The position numbers were made by a program, and so were the translations under genes. Shown here piece by piece: positions 32,899-46,209 of a stretch of 64,000 nt of DNA (positions are counted from its first letter, which is position 1; each line of letters begins with the position of its first letter). The stretch spans positions 558,001-622,000 of the forward strand of contig JAGTJL010000023.1 of assembly GCA_020746875.1 (NCBI GenBank), in the 5' to 3' direction. Origin of the DNA: Rhexocercosporidium sp. MPI-PUGE-AT-0058 (Eukaryota; Ascomycota; Leotiomycetes; Helotiales). The notes beneath the pieces were generated by a model that saw only the letters and a program-made list of their open reading frames with translations, was not told the origin of the DNA and did not search any database.

Positions 32899-35800
32899 TA
32901 AGAATAAGAATGAATAAGATTATAATAAATAAAGGTAATAGAAAATTGAATTTTACTTATCGTTCGTAAGTTATTTAATAGCCGTAAATGAGATAAGCAA
33001 GTCTGTATGTCGAAATTCACAGGTCGCCTTTAGGTAGGAGGGGGGGGGGGGGGGGGGGTGGCTGGTGCTGTATGGCTGGAGATGGCAGATTTGTCGACGA
33101 TTTGAAGCCCTGCCGTTAATTGGACTTTTTAATATTAAAGAGAAAACACTAATGATATGATTAGTAATTATTCCCGGAACTAAGTCACTTTTAGAGTTAT
33201 TCTTTATTAAAAGCTACGGGTTTTATAAACAGCGGCTAACTTACCTCGGAACGGCTTTAAAAGGCAATTATGGTTTGGTTACGTGTCGCTGTAGGGATTA
33301 TACGAGCTTGAATTTCGCATGCGGAGAATTTAATTTCACTTAATTTAAGAGCAGCTTATTATAATTATAGTATTATTAAATTAGGCGGCGGCTTCTTTGG
33401 AGTTCTGTAGAGTATATATAATAATACTGTGAGTCATATGTATGGCGTTTAATGTGGGTTTCACCTTAGGCGTTATTCACGGCTAGTTAAAAAGACGGAG
33501 TACAGAAATCGAAAACTAGGAGGGATTTATCGCTCTTGCTTATGGAGCCTCTGCTAATACGCTGCGATATATAAGTTATAACTCTGCAAATATCTATTTT
33601 AAAATTTATATATTATATATTTTATATACTCTTCTGAATATATTCTCTTTTTGTAATTGGGAGGCGGAGCGAGTTACCTCGCTTAGATTGCAGAGCCTTA
33701 AAAGTTAAAGCATGGGAAGAAAGATCGAATAATCCTAGCATATAATAATATTACGCCAAGTAGAACTGACTTACGTGGCACTGCCTTGGGTATGATCCGT
33801 CTCTTATTGAAAAAGCTTCCTAGTCAGTTACGTCTGCAGCTGGTTTATGATGCAAAAGTAACGCTCGCGCGCTTATTATAATGCAAGGAAAGATATAAAT
33901 TAATTAGTCCCGAACATCGCGGCCCGACCCATTTTCCTGTCCTTGCGGTAATCCTTCCGTAAACTAGTGGGCGCCTGTTTTCCCTTTAAGAACGTTTAGA
34001 ATAGTAGCTAAATAAGTAGTAATTAAAGTATTTGCAAATTAAGTTAGGCTCGGCTTTATTAAGCTGGGCTTTTTTTATTAATATTTAAATATATTAATCT
34101 CTTGATAGCAAATCTTTTCCTTACGTAATTATAGTAATGACGAAAATAAAGCACTAGTAAAAAATTCCTAAGTTCGTAATATTAGACTTTAGTTAAAGAT
34201 ATATCGAAATATAATTATAAGGCTGAATTATCTTTCGTCTCCTCGTAATCCCTCGGATTACTGAAATTTGAATATCTTATAAAGGCTATAATTAAAAGCT
34301 TAGACTTAAAAATGGCTATTAATATTCATTAATTTTTCCGCTCTTTTATTAATAATTATAATACTTTAAATCTTTAGTTTTATTGAAATTTTAATATTAA
34401 TAAATCTTATCGGCTTCCCTAGCCTATTTATAATTAAATTAAATTCTAGGTATTTTAATTAATAGGATAGATTATATCTCGCTTAAAGTAAAAAGTGCTT
34501 AGGCCTTAATATAATTATAGAAGTAGGTAAAGAGAATAAATACTAATATAAATAAAATGTCTTAAATATTACGCTTATAAAGCCCGATTAATTTAATGTT
34601 TTTTGTAGCTAGCTACTAAAAGAAGAAAGTAACGCGTAAAGATATTTTTCTACGATCTTTAAATAATAAAGTATTATTATAATATAATTAAAAAAGTAAA
34701 GGATTGCGAATAATAGTAAAATTTATAAATATAAAGAAATATAAAACAAAAGTGAATTAAGGTTGTTGTTTATATAGTAGTTAGGTTGCGGTGTTATTTT
34801 TGTAGAGTTTTGACTTATAGTTAAATGTGTTCTTTATAAATAGGCTTTTGAAATTGCTTTTCTAATTACTTATCGCTTACTTATAATATTAACGGTAATA
34901 CTTAGGATTGTTTTTAAGTATTGTCTTAACCTCGTATTTTAAGTTATATTAAATTTAAGTTTTTTATTTCTTTACGACTAGCCAGCGTGTAATAAAGTTA
35001 TTATCGTCAGCCTTAAGAAAATGTTTTTTTTATGTTTCTATTGTAAATCCTAATAAGAAAACGTTATTTTATAAGATTTCAGTTCGAAAAGCGCATGTCC
35101 TTCCAAATATATATGACGTGCTTCCGTTAATGTAATGCGTTGCCGATATTTCGAAGTTGCGCCGTTCGATGTATATAATACTTAATTAATTATAATATCG
35201 TTTTATAATAGTCCCGGTTTTAAGACGTCGTATATATTAAGATATCCCGATTACGCCCATTTTCTTATTTTTAAAAAGTAATAAAAGCTAAGGAAAAATG
35301 GTTTTTAACTATATAATATTATTATCCACTATAACTATAATACGGGTCTTAACGAAAGGGACGGCTTTATAGACTTAAAGGCGTTTATTAATAACTGGGA
35401 TTTTAAGGACTTTAAGATTACTTACGCTTATTAATTTGGAAAACTTTTAAAGAGTTGCGTATTAGTGCTTTGTAATAACGAGTAATATCTAGAATAAATT
35501 ACAAGTTAATATGCTTTATATTGTCTATTGAAGCTCGTTAACGTCGATAGAAATAGTCGATAAGATAATCGTGATATCTTTATAGAAATAAGTCGGGCTT
35601 TTCGGGATGGGGATTGACTTATATAATTAGTGAGCGATGGCGTTGACGACGAGCCTTAAGTAACGTGTAATACTTTAATGATATATTAGTACTTTTTAAC
35701 TAGAGACTTAAACGATATTTATAATAAGGTAATAAACTAACCGGTAGATTATATGATAAAAAAGTCAGTTAAAACTAAAATAAAGGTAAGGCTTTTATTT

Positions 35801-36099
35801 AAAGATTTTACTTAGGGGAGGAAGGCTTATATATATAATAGGATTAAAGACGCTAATACTCTTAAGTCATACGGGTTAATATTATATTTACGCGGCCTAT
35901 AGTATTATAAAGTAGAAAATTAATTAGCGATAGTATTATGCCTGCTTATATATTCCTTACTAATGTACGTTTCTCGCTGGCCGAAACTATTATTAAATAT
36001 AAGCGGTAAAAAAAAGCGAAAGAGAATTAATTATATTTATAATTTAATAGACTTTTTAAACTTTGTATTCCTTTTTATTTAAATATAATTAAAAAAAAA
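32899..36099. other. AT-rich decayed region, no gene recognised
   Basis: Apart from the G run, this stretch is dominated by TA-rich decayed sequence with stops in every frame. Occasional codon-like fragments (plus strand near 35340-35440) could not be assigned. Confidence 0.5.
33040..33058 (+). repeat. homopolymer of 19 G
   Basis: An uninterrupted G19 run followed by TGGCTGG inside AT-rich sequence. It could form G-quadruplex DNA and is a likely place for length error. Confidence 0.9.
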
Positions 36100-38575
36100 A
36101 GGCTATCGCTAATATTTTTCCTATAAAACTCTTAAATAAAGTTCTTACTCGCGGTTAAAGCCTTATTTAGGTATAGAAAACGGACATTACTCCCCTTCTT
36201 AATTATAAAAGCGTAAGTAATAAATATAATATTCTTAATTTAAAGAGTTTTAATTAATAAAATAAAGCGCTAAATAATATATACGGTAATATTACCTGCC
36301 GACTATTAAGCTCGCTGCAAACCAGGCGCTTAAATTCGTAATCTTTAATATTTATATTTCTGCAAGGAGTAACTACTCGAGAAAGAAATTGGCCTCAAAT
36401 CCGAATCCTTATATTTTTACTTAAGTTATTATATTTTAGCGTAAGATAAATCTGGCTAAGAATCGCTAAATTAAATTTAAATACGCGGTTTATTATAAAG
36501 AATATAACTCTTTTATAATATTCCAGTTTATAGAGGAATACTAAAACGAAGGCGTTGCGTTCTAGATTTTAAGGCGATCGCGCCTCTAAATATATATTTG
36601 CCTTATTTAAAAGAATAATTATATTTTAGTGACTGGCGATCTGAAAAATGACAGAGAGTTATTCTTTTAGCTGCGCTGCTTTAATGCTTAATTCGCCGGC
36701 AGAGATTTGAGAGAGAGTCAATAAGGCTTTAATAAGATATAATATAAGGTCTTTATACCGAGTAAAGCGGTAATTCGAGACGTTTAGATGCCGCTTTAGC
36801 TGTTAAAGTCTTTCCGAGTCTAGGGAGGCTACTTAATTTCACGTAAATAAGTGGAGATAAAATGGGGAGTAAAGGTTATATTATAAGAGTATATTAATAT
36901 TACGCCCTTTCTTAATAATAAAATTATTAAATCCAAACCCAGGCATTAGACGAGTTTTAGTCTTTAAGAGTGCTATGACGGCCTCTTCTTATTCGTTAGG
37001 AATCGTTAAGCAATTAAAAGGCGTAAAAGACTATTAGATTTCCTTAATATCGGCGATAGTAAACTTCGCTATATATTAAAGAATTAATTTAATAATTACT
37101 AATAAAAAGAAAATATTTTACCTCATAACTTATCGTTAAAACTAAATCCTAGTACCGTAGGACAGTAAATGAATAAAGTATCGTTTATTAAATTAGCAGG
37201 CTCTATTTTATTAATTCTTACCTATTTGAGAGGTGGCTTTCTTAAGACACAAATAAGGTTAAATAAAGGAATTAACCCTGCGTCGGTGTTTTCAGTAATG
37301 CTTCGTTTAAAATAATTGGGGTTTATCTTCTTAAAGAAAGCCGTATTAATTATAATATAGCTATTAATAAATATTTTTATTTACTTCCTTTTAAATATAA
37401 TGAAGGCTGTGCCCCGGTAATAAAGGTGATGCGTTCTTATTAAGCGAACGAATTCCCGTCCGCACTTAAGAAAATCGGCCTTGACGCAGTTAGCGTCTAA
37501 ATGGTATTAAAGGGGAAACGCTTAAAGGGCGTTAATCCGCTTTATTCTACGAAATATGAAAATCTTTAGCTCGACCGAGGATTTTCTAAGGTCTATATTA
37601 TTAAAATCCAGATACCGGCATTCGATATTTTAATATTTCGACCCGGATTTTGTTTTCTTCTCCTCGCCGAAGTCATACTTAATATATCGCGGCTTTTATA
37701 TACCGGAGCAAGTAATAAATGTAAAGTTGTTTAATTTAAAAAGGGCTTAGAGAAGGTCGTATATAATCTCGCTATTTTATAAAAGGGATTCGAGATGCCG
37801 CGTCGTAGTTTCATATATTTACTTAAGGTAGTTAATAAGTAGTCTAATGTGCTCTAAGCCTAGCTGGTCGAGCGGAGCCATGTTATTCCAGATTTAGCAT
37901 GATTTGAGCTTAGGAAGATAGTAAAACAAAAGTTTTTGTTCGACTTAATCTCGGTTAAGTACTTAGTTTTATTGCGCTAAAGGGGTTAGCTTATAGAAAG
38001 TTTATTTTCCTTTAAACTAATTACTTAGACATTCTTTAATACGTTTCTTAAGATATCTCGTAATTATTCTGATTTAATATTAATATAAAAAGTCGTCTCT
38101 TCTGTCTCTCGGTCTAGTAGTATTCTCGTTAGTAGTACCCGTCCGTTTAAGGTTAATATACTGACCGACCCGTCCACGAATAATAAATGTATATTAACTT
38201 AATTCGTCTACTTTCGGTTCCGCCGATTCTCGGATAGTATACTTGTGCGCCTTCGAGTCCTAACTGAATGAAAATTAACTTGTTAACTATAAATAGGACT
38301 TACATACGGCTGGAGATATACACTTTATATACTGTCTTAAACTCCAGCCTTAATGCTAGAGCTACTGCGTCCTCTCGCTGAGTGTCTTCGGAGGTAGTGG
38401 ATTTAAAGTCTTCAGATTTCCTAACGGAGTCCGTCGACTTTACTTCAACGAGCTTCAGCAGGAGCTCCTCGAGAAGCTCGAGTGTAAGAGGTCGTTCGGA
38501 TGCTTGGAAGGTTGGGTTCTTAAGTGGTACGTGAGAGCAAGTGCGTTTCGAGGCAGGAAAGGAAGCCATCTGCAT
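36100..38575 (-). pseudogene. AAA ATPase with DUF7025-type N-terminus, RIP-degraded
   Basis: The minus-strand frame starts at 38575 (or the next ATG, 38569). It holds an acidic N-terminal segment (ERPLTLELLEELLLKLVEV, REDAVALALRLEFKTV), then DUF7025-like blocks with stops, a FTIADIKEI..SFTPFNCLTIPNE stretch (about 37080-37030), and the ATPase core. Walker A region: LPRLGKTLTAKAASKRLELP (36828-36770; GPPGxGKT expected). After a putative intron: ISAGELSIKAAQLKE. Walker B region: IIILLNKANIYLEARSP (LLDEAD expected; D-to-N, E-to-K). Then NAFVLVFLYKLEYYKR, IINRVFKF and LKYNNLSK. Such proteins are common, poorly characterised fungal AAA ATPases. Both nucleotide-binding motifs are mutated, so it is dead. 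The 3' end is approximate. Confidence 0.8.
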
Positions 38576-41500
38576 AGCTACGATGGCGCTTACTAACTTA
38601 ATGAATTATTAGGCGCTGCTCAAAGTGACAATATGCTTAAATGAATTAGTCGGGCTATTAGGTGGTGTGCTTGGACGTGCTTAGGTTAACGAGGCCCCGG
38701 TGTGAATTATTTCTGTTAGAGATATTATTAACGTAAGGGATAGTAGAAAGCTTTATATACGAGATAGACAAGATATATACGGAGTAGTTTTAGGAATATG
38801 CTTAAAGAGCTGGATGCTGGAGAATACAGAAAGTGATGGTCGAAACTTTAAAAAGGATCTATGCTCTTATATATTTATTAGTCTTCGTATTATTATTTAC
38901 AACGGAGGTCCATTCTTGCGCGGCTAAAGCGGGACAGTCGATTAAGGAAATTGTCTCTATTGTCCCGTGGATGGACCGGCGGCTTATGTATGTAATATAA
39001 TGCTTTAGCTGCTTGAAGACAAAGCTGGCTTCGCCGATTCACCTCTGGCAAGTTATTTGCGGATTAATTAATAATATATACAGTACTCGATTAAGGCTAG
39101 ATTGGAAAAGTAATATTTTATATAAGCGTTCGCCGGGGCACGCCATTATTTTAATTCTCTTGAGGTTGCATTACATTATGGATTTCGTGCTCGTATTTTA
39201 TAATATAAACGATTTAATACATTTAAAGCAAACCTAGAAAGACCTAAAACTAAAGATCCTAAATCTAACAACCTAGCCCTGTAATCCAAGATAGTATTCT
39301 ACTCCTTCCGCTTATTAGCAAACGGCTTTGGTTCAAAGAGCGTTATAAGGAGATCGCTAAGGAATTTATTAGTTATATTTTACTAACGTTTCGTTGGATA
39401 CGTACTCCTAACTAGATGAGGTTACTCAAAGAGTCTCCTTTATAGCCGGGTCTATGAGCTCACTCGCTTTGCTGACAGTCCGCTGAAGATGCTCGGTAAT
39501 AGCTGCGTCTGTGGACAGATTCTGCGCAGTTTTAGGTTTGTAATCGGCTTTAGGCGGCTCTAGCTGCTTCGGCTTTGCGGTCGTCTTTATTAGAGCTATT
39601 GTTTACGTGGAGGATTAGTAGATAACTTTAATATATTTATAAAAGTGTGAAGTATAAGACAACGCTTAAAGAATTAGGAGAGATGAGAAAGCGAACGGTT
39701 AAACTTATAAGGAATTCGCGCTTTTATATATATTTTTATACTTAAAGGTCGTATATATTTTTCTTATAATAAACTATACATTGGCTTCTTATTCAGCCGT
39801 CTTATTTAATCTAAGATACCCGCTTAGCTCTTATTAATTAGAATGAAGTAGTAACGACTAAGGCCTTGTGTACAGCTTTATCTGCTTTAATATGTTCTTT
39901 AACCTTGCGATGCCTGATTAAGATGTTATATATTTTACTGTAATTAAGAAGAAGAAACCGGCGTTATATCGACGGTGTTAGTCTCTTAAAACGAATTAGG
40001 CTTGAATAAGTTACTAAGGCTTTATGCCGGTGTGAAATGTGTTGGCTTCTTAAATGGTTAAACTGGCTTCGCCGATTAATTATATAATAGTATAGGAAAG
40101 TAAGATATTAATATAGAATATTAATAGCGTTTAAATTTAAATATTATATACGAGCTTTAATATTTTATAGTATTACTTTAATTAATTAGAGGCACTAATA
40201 GTAGAGAGGGTATTATATCGAGACGTTTTAATTTAGGAGCCGCAGAATCGATGCGCCGTGAACCCTTTCTTTACTAGGATCTTTATCTTTAAGGCGGCTG
40301 GCTGCTTATGATTGAATATCTTTGAATTCCTATAATCGCTTCGTTAATTTATAACGCGAAAAGAAACTATATATTAAATAAAATATGAAGTTTTATTAAA
40401 GTCTTTTTTAATTTATATATAAGACCTTTATAGGCCTGTGATTAAGGCGTATTCGTAAAAGTGATGTGATTTTAATAGCTTATATATAAAACTTTAATTC
40501 TTATTAATTAAGGTAAAAGAAAGGAGCTTAATAAGATGTCGCGATGCTTATATAAGAATGAAATGTAGTTAATTAATTCGCTTAGGGAATAGCTTATAAA
40601 AAGACATGAGATAATATAAAATAATATGAAGTGATATAAAATAAAATGAAATGAATGATTGACCCTTACGAACTTGGCCCGTATGATGCATCGTCCGGCA
40701 TGCCGCTCTTATTTAATCCGGACTATTCGGGTTTATATTTTACTTTACTTTATTTTATTTTACTTTTTACTTTATTTTATTTTATTTTACTTTTATTCTT
40801 TTTAATTTATTTTATTATATACGGGACTAGTTTTTTATTATAAGAAAATATTTTATATTTTAAGTATAAATTAGTTTATAGCTTCTGAGGCCGCGAGCTT
40901 TAACTTATAAGTCGACGAATTTTTAATTAAAATTAGTAAAAAAGTTAAGAAATTAAATATAAACGGTATTACACGTAGCGACTAAGAGATCTTGAACTAA
41001 CGTCTTAGCTTTAATTAAGTAAATAAAAAACTTAACGGTAAAAGAAGATTTATAATTTTTTGGCGGATTATACGCGTATATACGGAAATTTAAGACGTAA
41101 ACGAATACCTATTTCTTATTATTATATTAATTATTTTATTAACGGAATATATAAAGATAAGTTTTAATAATATTCTGAACTAATTAATTAGCCTCGAAAA
41201 CTACGAATTATATTTCTTAAGCTTAAGTTCTGTATTTAAGAGATATTTCGAGTTAATAGCTGTAAAATAAAGCTTTATCGGCAGCCGTCGTTATTTTAGC
41301 TTTATATAAGCTTTATTTTTTTTAAAGTTTATAAAATTAATCTTTTAATAAAATATAAACTGATTTTAAATAAAAAAAGAACTCAAACGTGAGTAAGAAG
41401 TATTTATAAAATAAAAAACTATATTAACCTTAAGTTTTGCAGAAATCCAGCTTACGTACTCGGATATATTATTCACAAATATTCCAAAATTATTTAAAAT

Positions 41501-43690
41501 AATACGTAAAGGGATTAAAATTAATTAATAGTGGGCATTAAAAAGGGAACGAGAAAATAAAACCTTAAGCTTTATAACTACTTTAATATTTACTGGCGAT
41601 AAAGACGATTACTTTATTATTATAATTAGTTGTAACGATATAATATAAAGTCTCCGTGAATTTAACTTTATATAGCTTAAGCTTTAGTGAATTTAAACGT
41701 ATAACTACTTAGCACTTCGTAATAATGCCCCGAGGGCACGTAAAATGACCTTTTCGTATTACTAGTCTATTCTTTTTTGAGAATCGAGACTTAGTCCTGT
41801 TTACGAACTCGTATAAATTTATGTCTGAAAGTTATTTATTTTGCCGTCGCCTTACTTTTGTATAACTTATTAATTCGTTTTTATATATTATAACTTGTTT
41901 AATTTTATAATATAAGTTAATAGTAAAAGATAAGTTTTAGGACTTAAGGCTTATTTGATTAGTGCTCTGGTATCTTATTCCTTTGCTTACTTCTCTTCTT
42001 GCCCTTCTCCTTGCCCTTCTCCTTACCTCTTTGCTTTTACTTTCTCTTGCTCCGTTATAGCTTATGGCCTCGGGCCTTGTAATTACTTTATTAAAGGTTA
42101 CGTACGGGATAAGGCGTGCCGTCGACTAAAGTAATATCTTATAAATAGAACACGTTAAGGAAATAATATATTAACGGAATGTAAGTCGAACCCCGTTTAA
42201 AAAGCGCAGTTATTTATTATTACTCGTCGAAGTAAAGTAAAGGGTGTGACCGTGGATATATACTGAGGCTCACGGCTAAGAGATAGTCGAAGATAATAAT
42301 GCGTTAACTAATAGTTAGTTATTAATAGCTACTTGTATAGCGGGTAAGAGGGCTTACTTAGTGTTCCGTCGGGAAATTAAAGAATAACGTTCTTAATATA
42401 CGCGAAAGCTAACGTAAAACGTAAAAGTAAAGTTAAATCTTTAAAAGTTAGATGCGCTTTCTGAGCCTTTAATAGATTATATTAATTATAATATGTAAAA
42501 TAAGGTTAAGGCGCACGGCGTAAAAAGAGAAGTATATTATTAGGCGAAATGTTAATAAAAGCCGGGAAATAAGGCGTAACGGCTGCTATTAAGTGTAAGG
42601 TGGGATGAAGTCTATTGGCGCAGCTAGGGGGAGCTAGTAAGACAGAATAACTGAATTATTATTATTGAAAGAAACAACTTTAATTAGTGTTTAATCTCTT
42701 ACTTGTAGTTCGAGAGGTTGAGGGAAGAAATTGTGGTTTGCGGGACTTTGTAAGTAGTGGGGTTCGATGCCATGTGATCCGATACTGACTGAAAACACCC
42801 CCGTGTATTTAAGCTTTAATGCCTTTTAGGCTGTAATATGCTAAGCTTTCGACTCAAGGTTGGGATTCTTAAATCTAACAACTGCCTAAGTAGATATACG
42901 TTGTTTAGATTACGGCGAAACAAGGTTATGAATCTTGAATCGAAACAAACGAAGGAATATTAAAAATGTTACGTGGCCAAATTGAGAGAATGGGTTCACC
43001 CCGCACCTAATTGTACCCGTTAACGATCACCCACAATACCTAGGGGAGAGGGACTAAGACTAAAATCGGCCACTTAAATCGATGACGAGCTTTATAGATT
43101 AGGCCGTAAAGTAGGCTGCTGAAGGAGCGATATTAGCTGATATATAAACCAGTTTCGGATGACATCCGAAAGCCGCGCGATTTCCTGTAATCTAGCTTCT
43201 TACCTCTGCCCGTTTCTAGCCTTACATGTGAGTGGTATGGGGGAGGGACACTCTGTCCACGAAATGACAAAAATAGGAATATTTTAGCGCACTCATTTCT
43301 ACCTCTTCTGTCCTGCATCTCATCCTTTTGTGTTTAAATTAAGCGGCGGCAACATAAATTCATCTCCTACCCCTCCTCTTTCCAGTCGATATGGCCCCTT
43401 GTTACGTAAAGTTAAACACCCGAAATGCTGGGCGGTAACCCTTATTATAAAGAAGTAAGTCAATTTATCCCGTTTCTGCGGACTTGGACCGATTATTAAT
43501 AGGGAAGCGGCCTTAAGGTATTAAGAAGGAATAATTATAGTTATCTTTTCGGAAGAGCGCACGCCTAAAACGAACTGTATTTAAAGATTGGAATACTAAA
43601 CTAAAGCACTCGCTTCCCTTTCCGAGTAGCAATAGTCTCATTAAAGAGGTATATTACTTTGCTCTTGCTATATTATAAAGCTAACTTAGA
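38576..43690. other. AT-rich decayed region with simple-sequence arrays
   Basis: No complete gene. A minus-strand codon-like piece near 39600-39420 (PPKADYKPKTAQNLSTDAAI and KASELIDPAIKETL) hints at another decayed gene. Open frames 39013-39237, 40655-40843 and 43133-43318 have no recognised domain; 40655-40843 ends in a TTTTA microsatellite translation. Confidence 0.4.
40605..40835. repeat. paired pentanucleotide-rich arrays in opposite orientation
   Basis: A TAAAATAAAATGAAATGA-type array (about 40612-40657) and a TTTTACTTTATTTTATTTTA-type array (about 40735-40830) flank an 80 bp GC-richer core. They are complementary and could fold back on each other. Confidence 0.6.
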
Positions 43691-43699
43691 ATAAGTTTT

Positions 43700-45245
43700 T
43701 ATAAGTTGAGGATTGAAAATGAAAACGAAAATAAGACGAAACCGCCCCCTCTCTTGCCACTCCCTCTTAGAAGCGGCCGCGAGTGTCCCTTCCACGATTT
43801 CTTATCGAGCACACAATCGACGAGACGACAGCGGTAGGTCTTAACGAGGTTAATTTATTTGAATACTAAAGGAAGGAATTTCGTTGGCCTAAGGAATACT
43901 TTGATCCGGAGAATAATATGAATTCCTTACTTACGAGAAAGAAATCTTTTTTATCTTTTCGTAGCAGGTTTTCGGAAGCTGGCTCTGCCGCGCCGAGCTT
44001 TATTATACCCAGCGATTAAAAGCCGAGAGAAGCTAAAAGTGCTCCGTATTAAAGCCCGTAATACACAATCCTGCTCGAGGCTAAGGGTAGCTTTATGCGT
44101 AAATGGGAATTGGGTATCGCGGACGCAAGTAAGACCACTTGCCGGACCCTCTTTAATGCTAAGCAGATGGTTTTAGAGGATTTATTGTTTAAAGATAATA
44201 TCTTCGCCGAGACGTGCGAAATAATACAAGACTGAAACGAGGCCAAGGTTATTTAAGATATCGCTCGACTAATCGTTCCGTCCGTTCAGTCGCTAGCTAT
44301 ACGTGGCGCCAGCCGTCTAAAAACCTTCATTAAAAGTGTCAACGAAGGCTGGGACAAATCTATTGCTTTAATTAAACCTCGCCCGCAACTTGACTACGCT
44401 ATTAGATTTAAGCGAACCGCCTTTACCGAAGATTAACTTAAAAAAATCCTATCGTTTATTAGTAGCTTCTCGGAATTATTTCTCTTTATAGGTACATATT
44501 ATATATACTTCCCGTTTTTAACGTGCGAGGTTAAGTGCGGCGCCGCAGCACTTAATGTTGCGGACCGACAGAATACTTATAGCATAATCCTAGCGGTAAG
44601 GGGTATTATCGAACTCTTTAAGCTGGTAAAGCGCGAAAAGGAGCTCTATCGGCATATCCTTGCCTTCTTAATCTCGCACAATCACTAGACGGTAAGAATT
44701 TATAATCATTATCTCGTGGTCGACGGAAAAAATACTACCTTTTACCGCCATTTAATCCGTGAGTTTAGCTTTATAGAACTAAACGGCAAAAAAAGATGGA
44801 CGGCGTATAAATTCACTAAAAATATTTACGACATATAAATCCGACTTACTTAAAAAGAATTTATTTAGTCATCGAAGAGTTACCGCCTGATTTAGATTTT
44901 GAAGTCTCATAGCAATCCGAGCTAGGGGGATTCGGCCTCTCATAGGGATTAAAAAGCCACCATCTCTCCGACTAGTTAAGTCATAATACTATATTTATAT
45001 TAAAAGAAGCTAACAGTCAATTAAGCCGTGTTAGTTCGCGAGACGTTACCCCTGATATTTCACTGTCTGAGAGGATCGGCGAGAATGCATTTAAGAAGCT
45101 AAAGAAAAGGGCTCGACCCGTAAAACTATACCAGTCTCTTACCCCTGGTTAAAGACGGGAACGCTCTGAAGGCAATAGGCTGTTTGAAAACGAGGAAGAT
45201 CTATAGGCTAGGCGAGCATTGAGAGTATTTTGCCATAGAGTTTAA
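43700..45245 (+). pseudogene. DUF7924-type fungal protein, RIP-degraded
   Basis: The plus-strand translation shows an N-terminal low-complexity part with FRWPKEYFDPENNMNSLL, LEAKGSFMRKWELGIADASK (44075-44135) and RGASRLKTFIKSVNEGWDKS (44310-44370). The conserved core follows: FPFLTCEVKCGAAALNVADR (44510-44570), QNTYSIILAVRGIIELFKLV, REKELYRHILAF, VRIYNHY, TFYRHLIREFSF and KRWTAYKFTKNIYDI (to about 44840). A basic tail with ENAFKKLKKRARPV lies near 45085. Stops (TAA/TAG) and at least one frameshift are present. The CEVKCGxxxLxxADRQN and WTAYxFTxNVYD blocks are typical of this fungus-restricted family, whose function is not established. The DUF number is from memory. Confidence 0.75.
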
Positions 45246-45730
45246 TTATTAATATGAATATTTGACCCCGTAGTCGTTTTCGACTAAAGAAGTTACTGGG
45301 CCTAGCTCCGCGGTGTTGACCTCGGATTTTACTTTTTGCCGATTCCGGTATCTCGGGGAAATGATACAGCGCCGGGGCGTGTATATAACACGCAGGTGAA
45401 CGACTGAGCGGGTAGAGGGATGTTAGTGACGATTAATGCGCCGTCTAGTCGAAGGGACGGACAAGTCTGCCCTTGGTTTGTCGCTTAATTTGTGCATATT
45501 TTGACATATACTTATTTTAGCGGCCACTTTACAAGGGAGTCTCATGTATCCCCGTTGGAAATCACAATTTGTAATATAACCCTCTCTTCACTTTATTTAC
45601 GTATTTTCCTTTTGAAACTCACTTTATGTGGCGGCATAGTCTTTCGCCCTACGTTATTAAGATCCTCGAGTCTCCTGCATAAGCCTCAAGATCTCCGATC
45701 GCTTAAAATTCACTAGCTCGTTCGGTGGCC

Positions 45731-45997
45731 GTACGGAAGGGGGTTGACAGTAGGTCTCACCCCCCTTATAAGGCAGTACGGCTATTCTTTCAATTAATAA
45801 TTTAGAATTCTAGATTTTTCTTTATGAATTTCCTTAAATATTAAAGCATAATATATAAGTCTCGTCCACCGTTGTACGGCGGCAAGGTTAGTCTTTTAAT
45901 CAGTAGTTTGAAATTCTAGAATTTTCTCTATAGATTTCCTTAAATATTAAGGCAAAAGACATAGCTGGACTAGACCCACTGTCTACCCCCCCACGTA
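45731..45997. repeat. MITE-like element (~262 bp) with internal duplication
   Basis: Imperfect inverted ends (about 45734-45757 and 45971-45995) share GGGGGTTGACAGTAGGTC versus GGGGGTAGACAGTGGGTC, each next to a TA. Inside, a segment of about 70 bp is present twice in direct order (45783-45853 and 45891-45962; shared core TTTCCTTAAATATTAA). Tc1-mariner-type MITE is the best guess. Confidence 0.5.
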
Positions 45998-46024
45998 TAT
46001 CACGATGCTCTACTCCGCAACTTA

Positions 46025-46201
46025 CTTCGTATAGGCCCAAACTAATCCAGATTTCACGTCTGCGCTTCTACGCTAAATTAAACCTAGAAAAGTATAAAAA
46101 TTATAAAATCCAGATTTCATTCGTCAGAAACCCTTATTCTTAATAGAACATTCGACAGGTGCACGGACGAGAAACCCGGATTAGTTTGGGCCTGTACGAA
46201 G
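46025..46201. repeat. 177 bp MITE with ~40 bp inverted repeats and TA target
   Basis: The left end CTTCGTATAGGCCCAAACTA and the right end (reverse complement) CTTCGTACAGGCCCAAACTA continue as inverted repeats for about 40 bp. TA flanks both sides (46023-46024 and 46202-46203). The short AT-rich middle is non-coding. The structure fits a Tc1-mariner-derived MITE. Confidence 0.8.
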
Positions 46202-46209
46202 TAACAGCT

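Noticed and set aside
34000..36100. Reverse transcriptase or integrase relic
   Set aside because: Scanned for YxDD-like and integrase motifs in all frames without a convincing block; decay is too strong to call.
40655..40843. 62-codon open frame ending in a Phe/Leu-rich tail
   Set aside because: The second half is just the translation of the TTTTA/TTTAC microsatellite.
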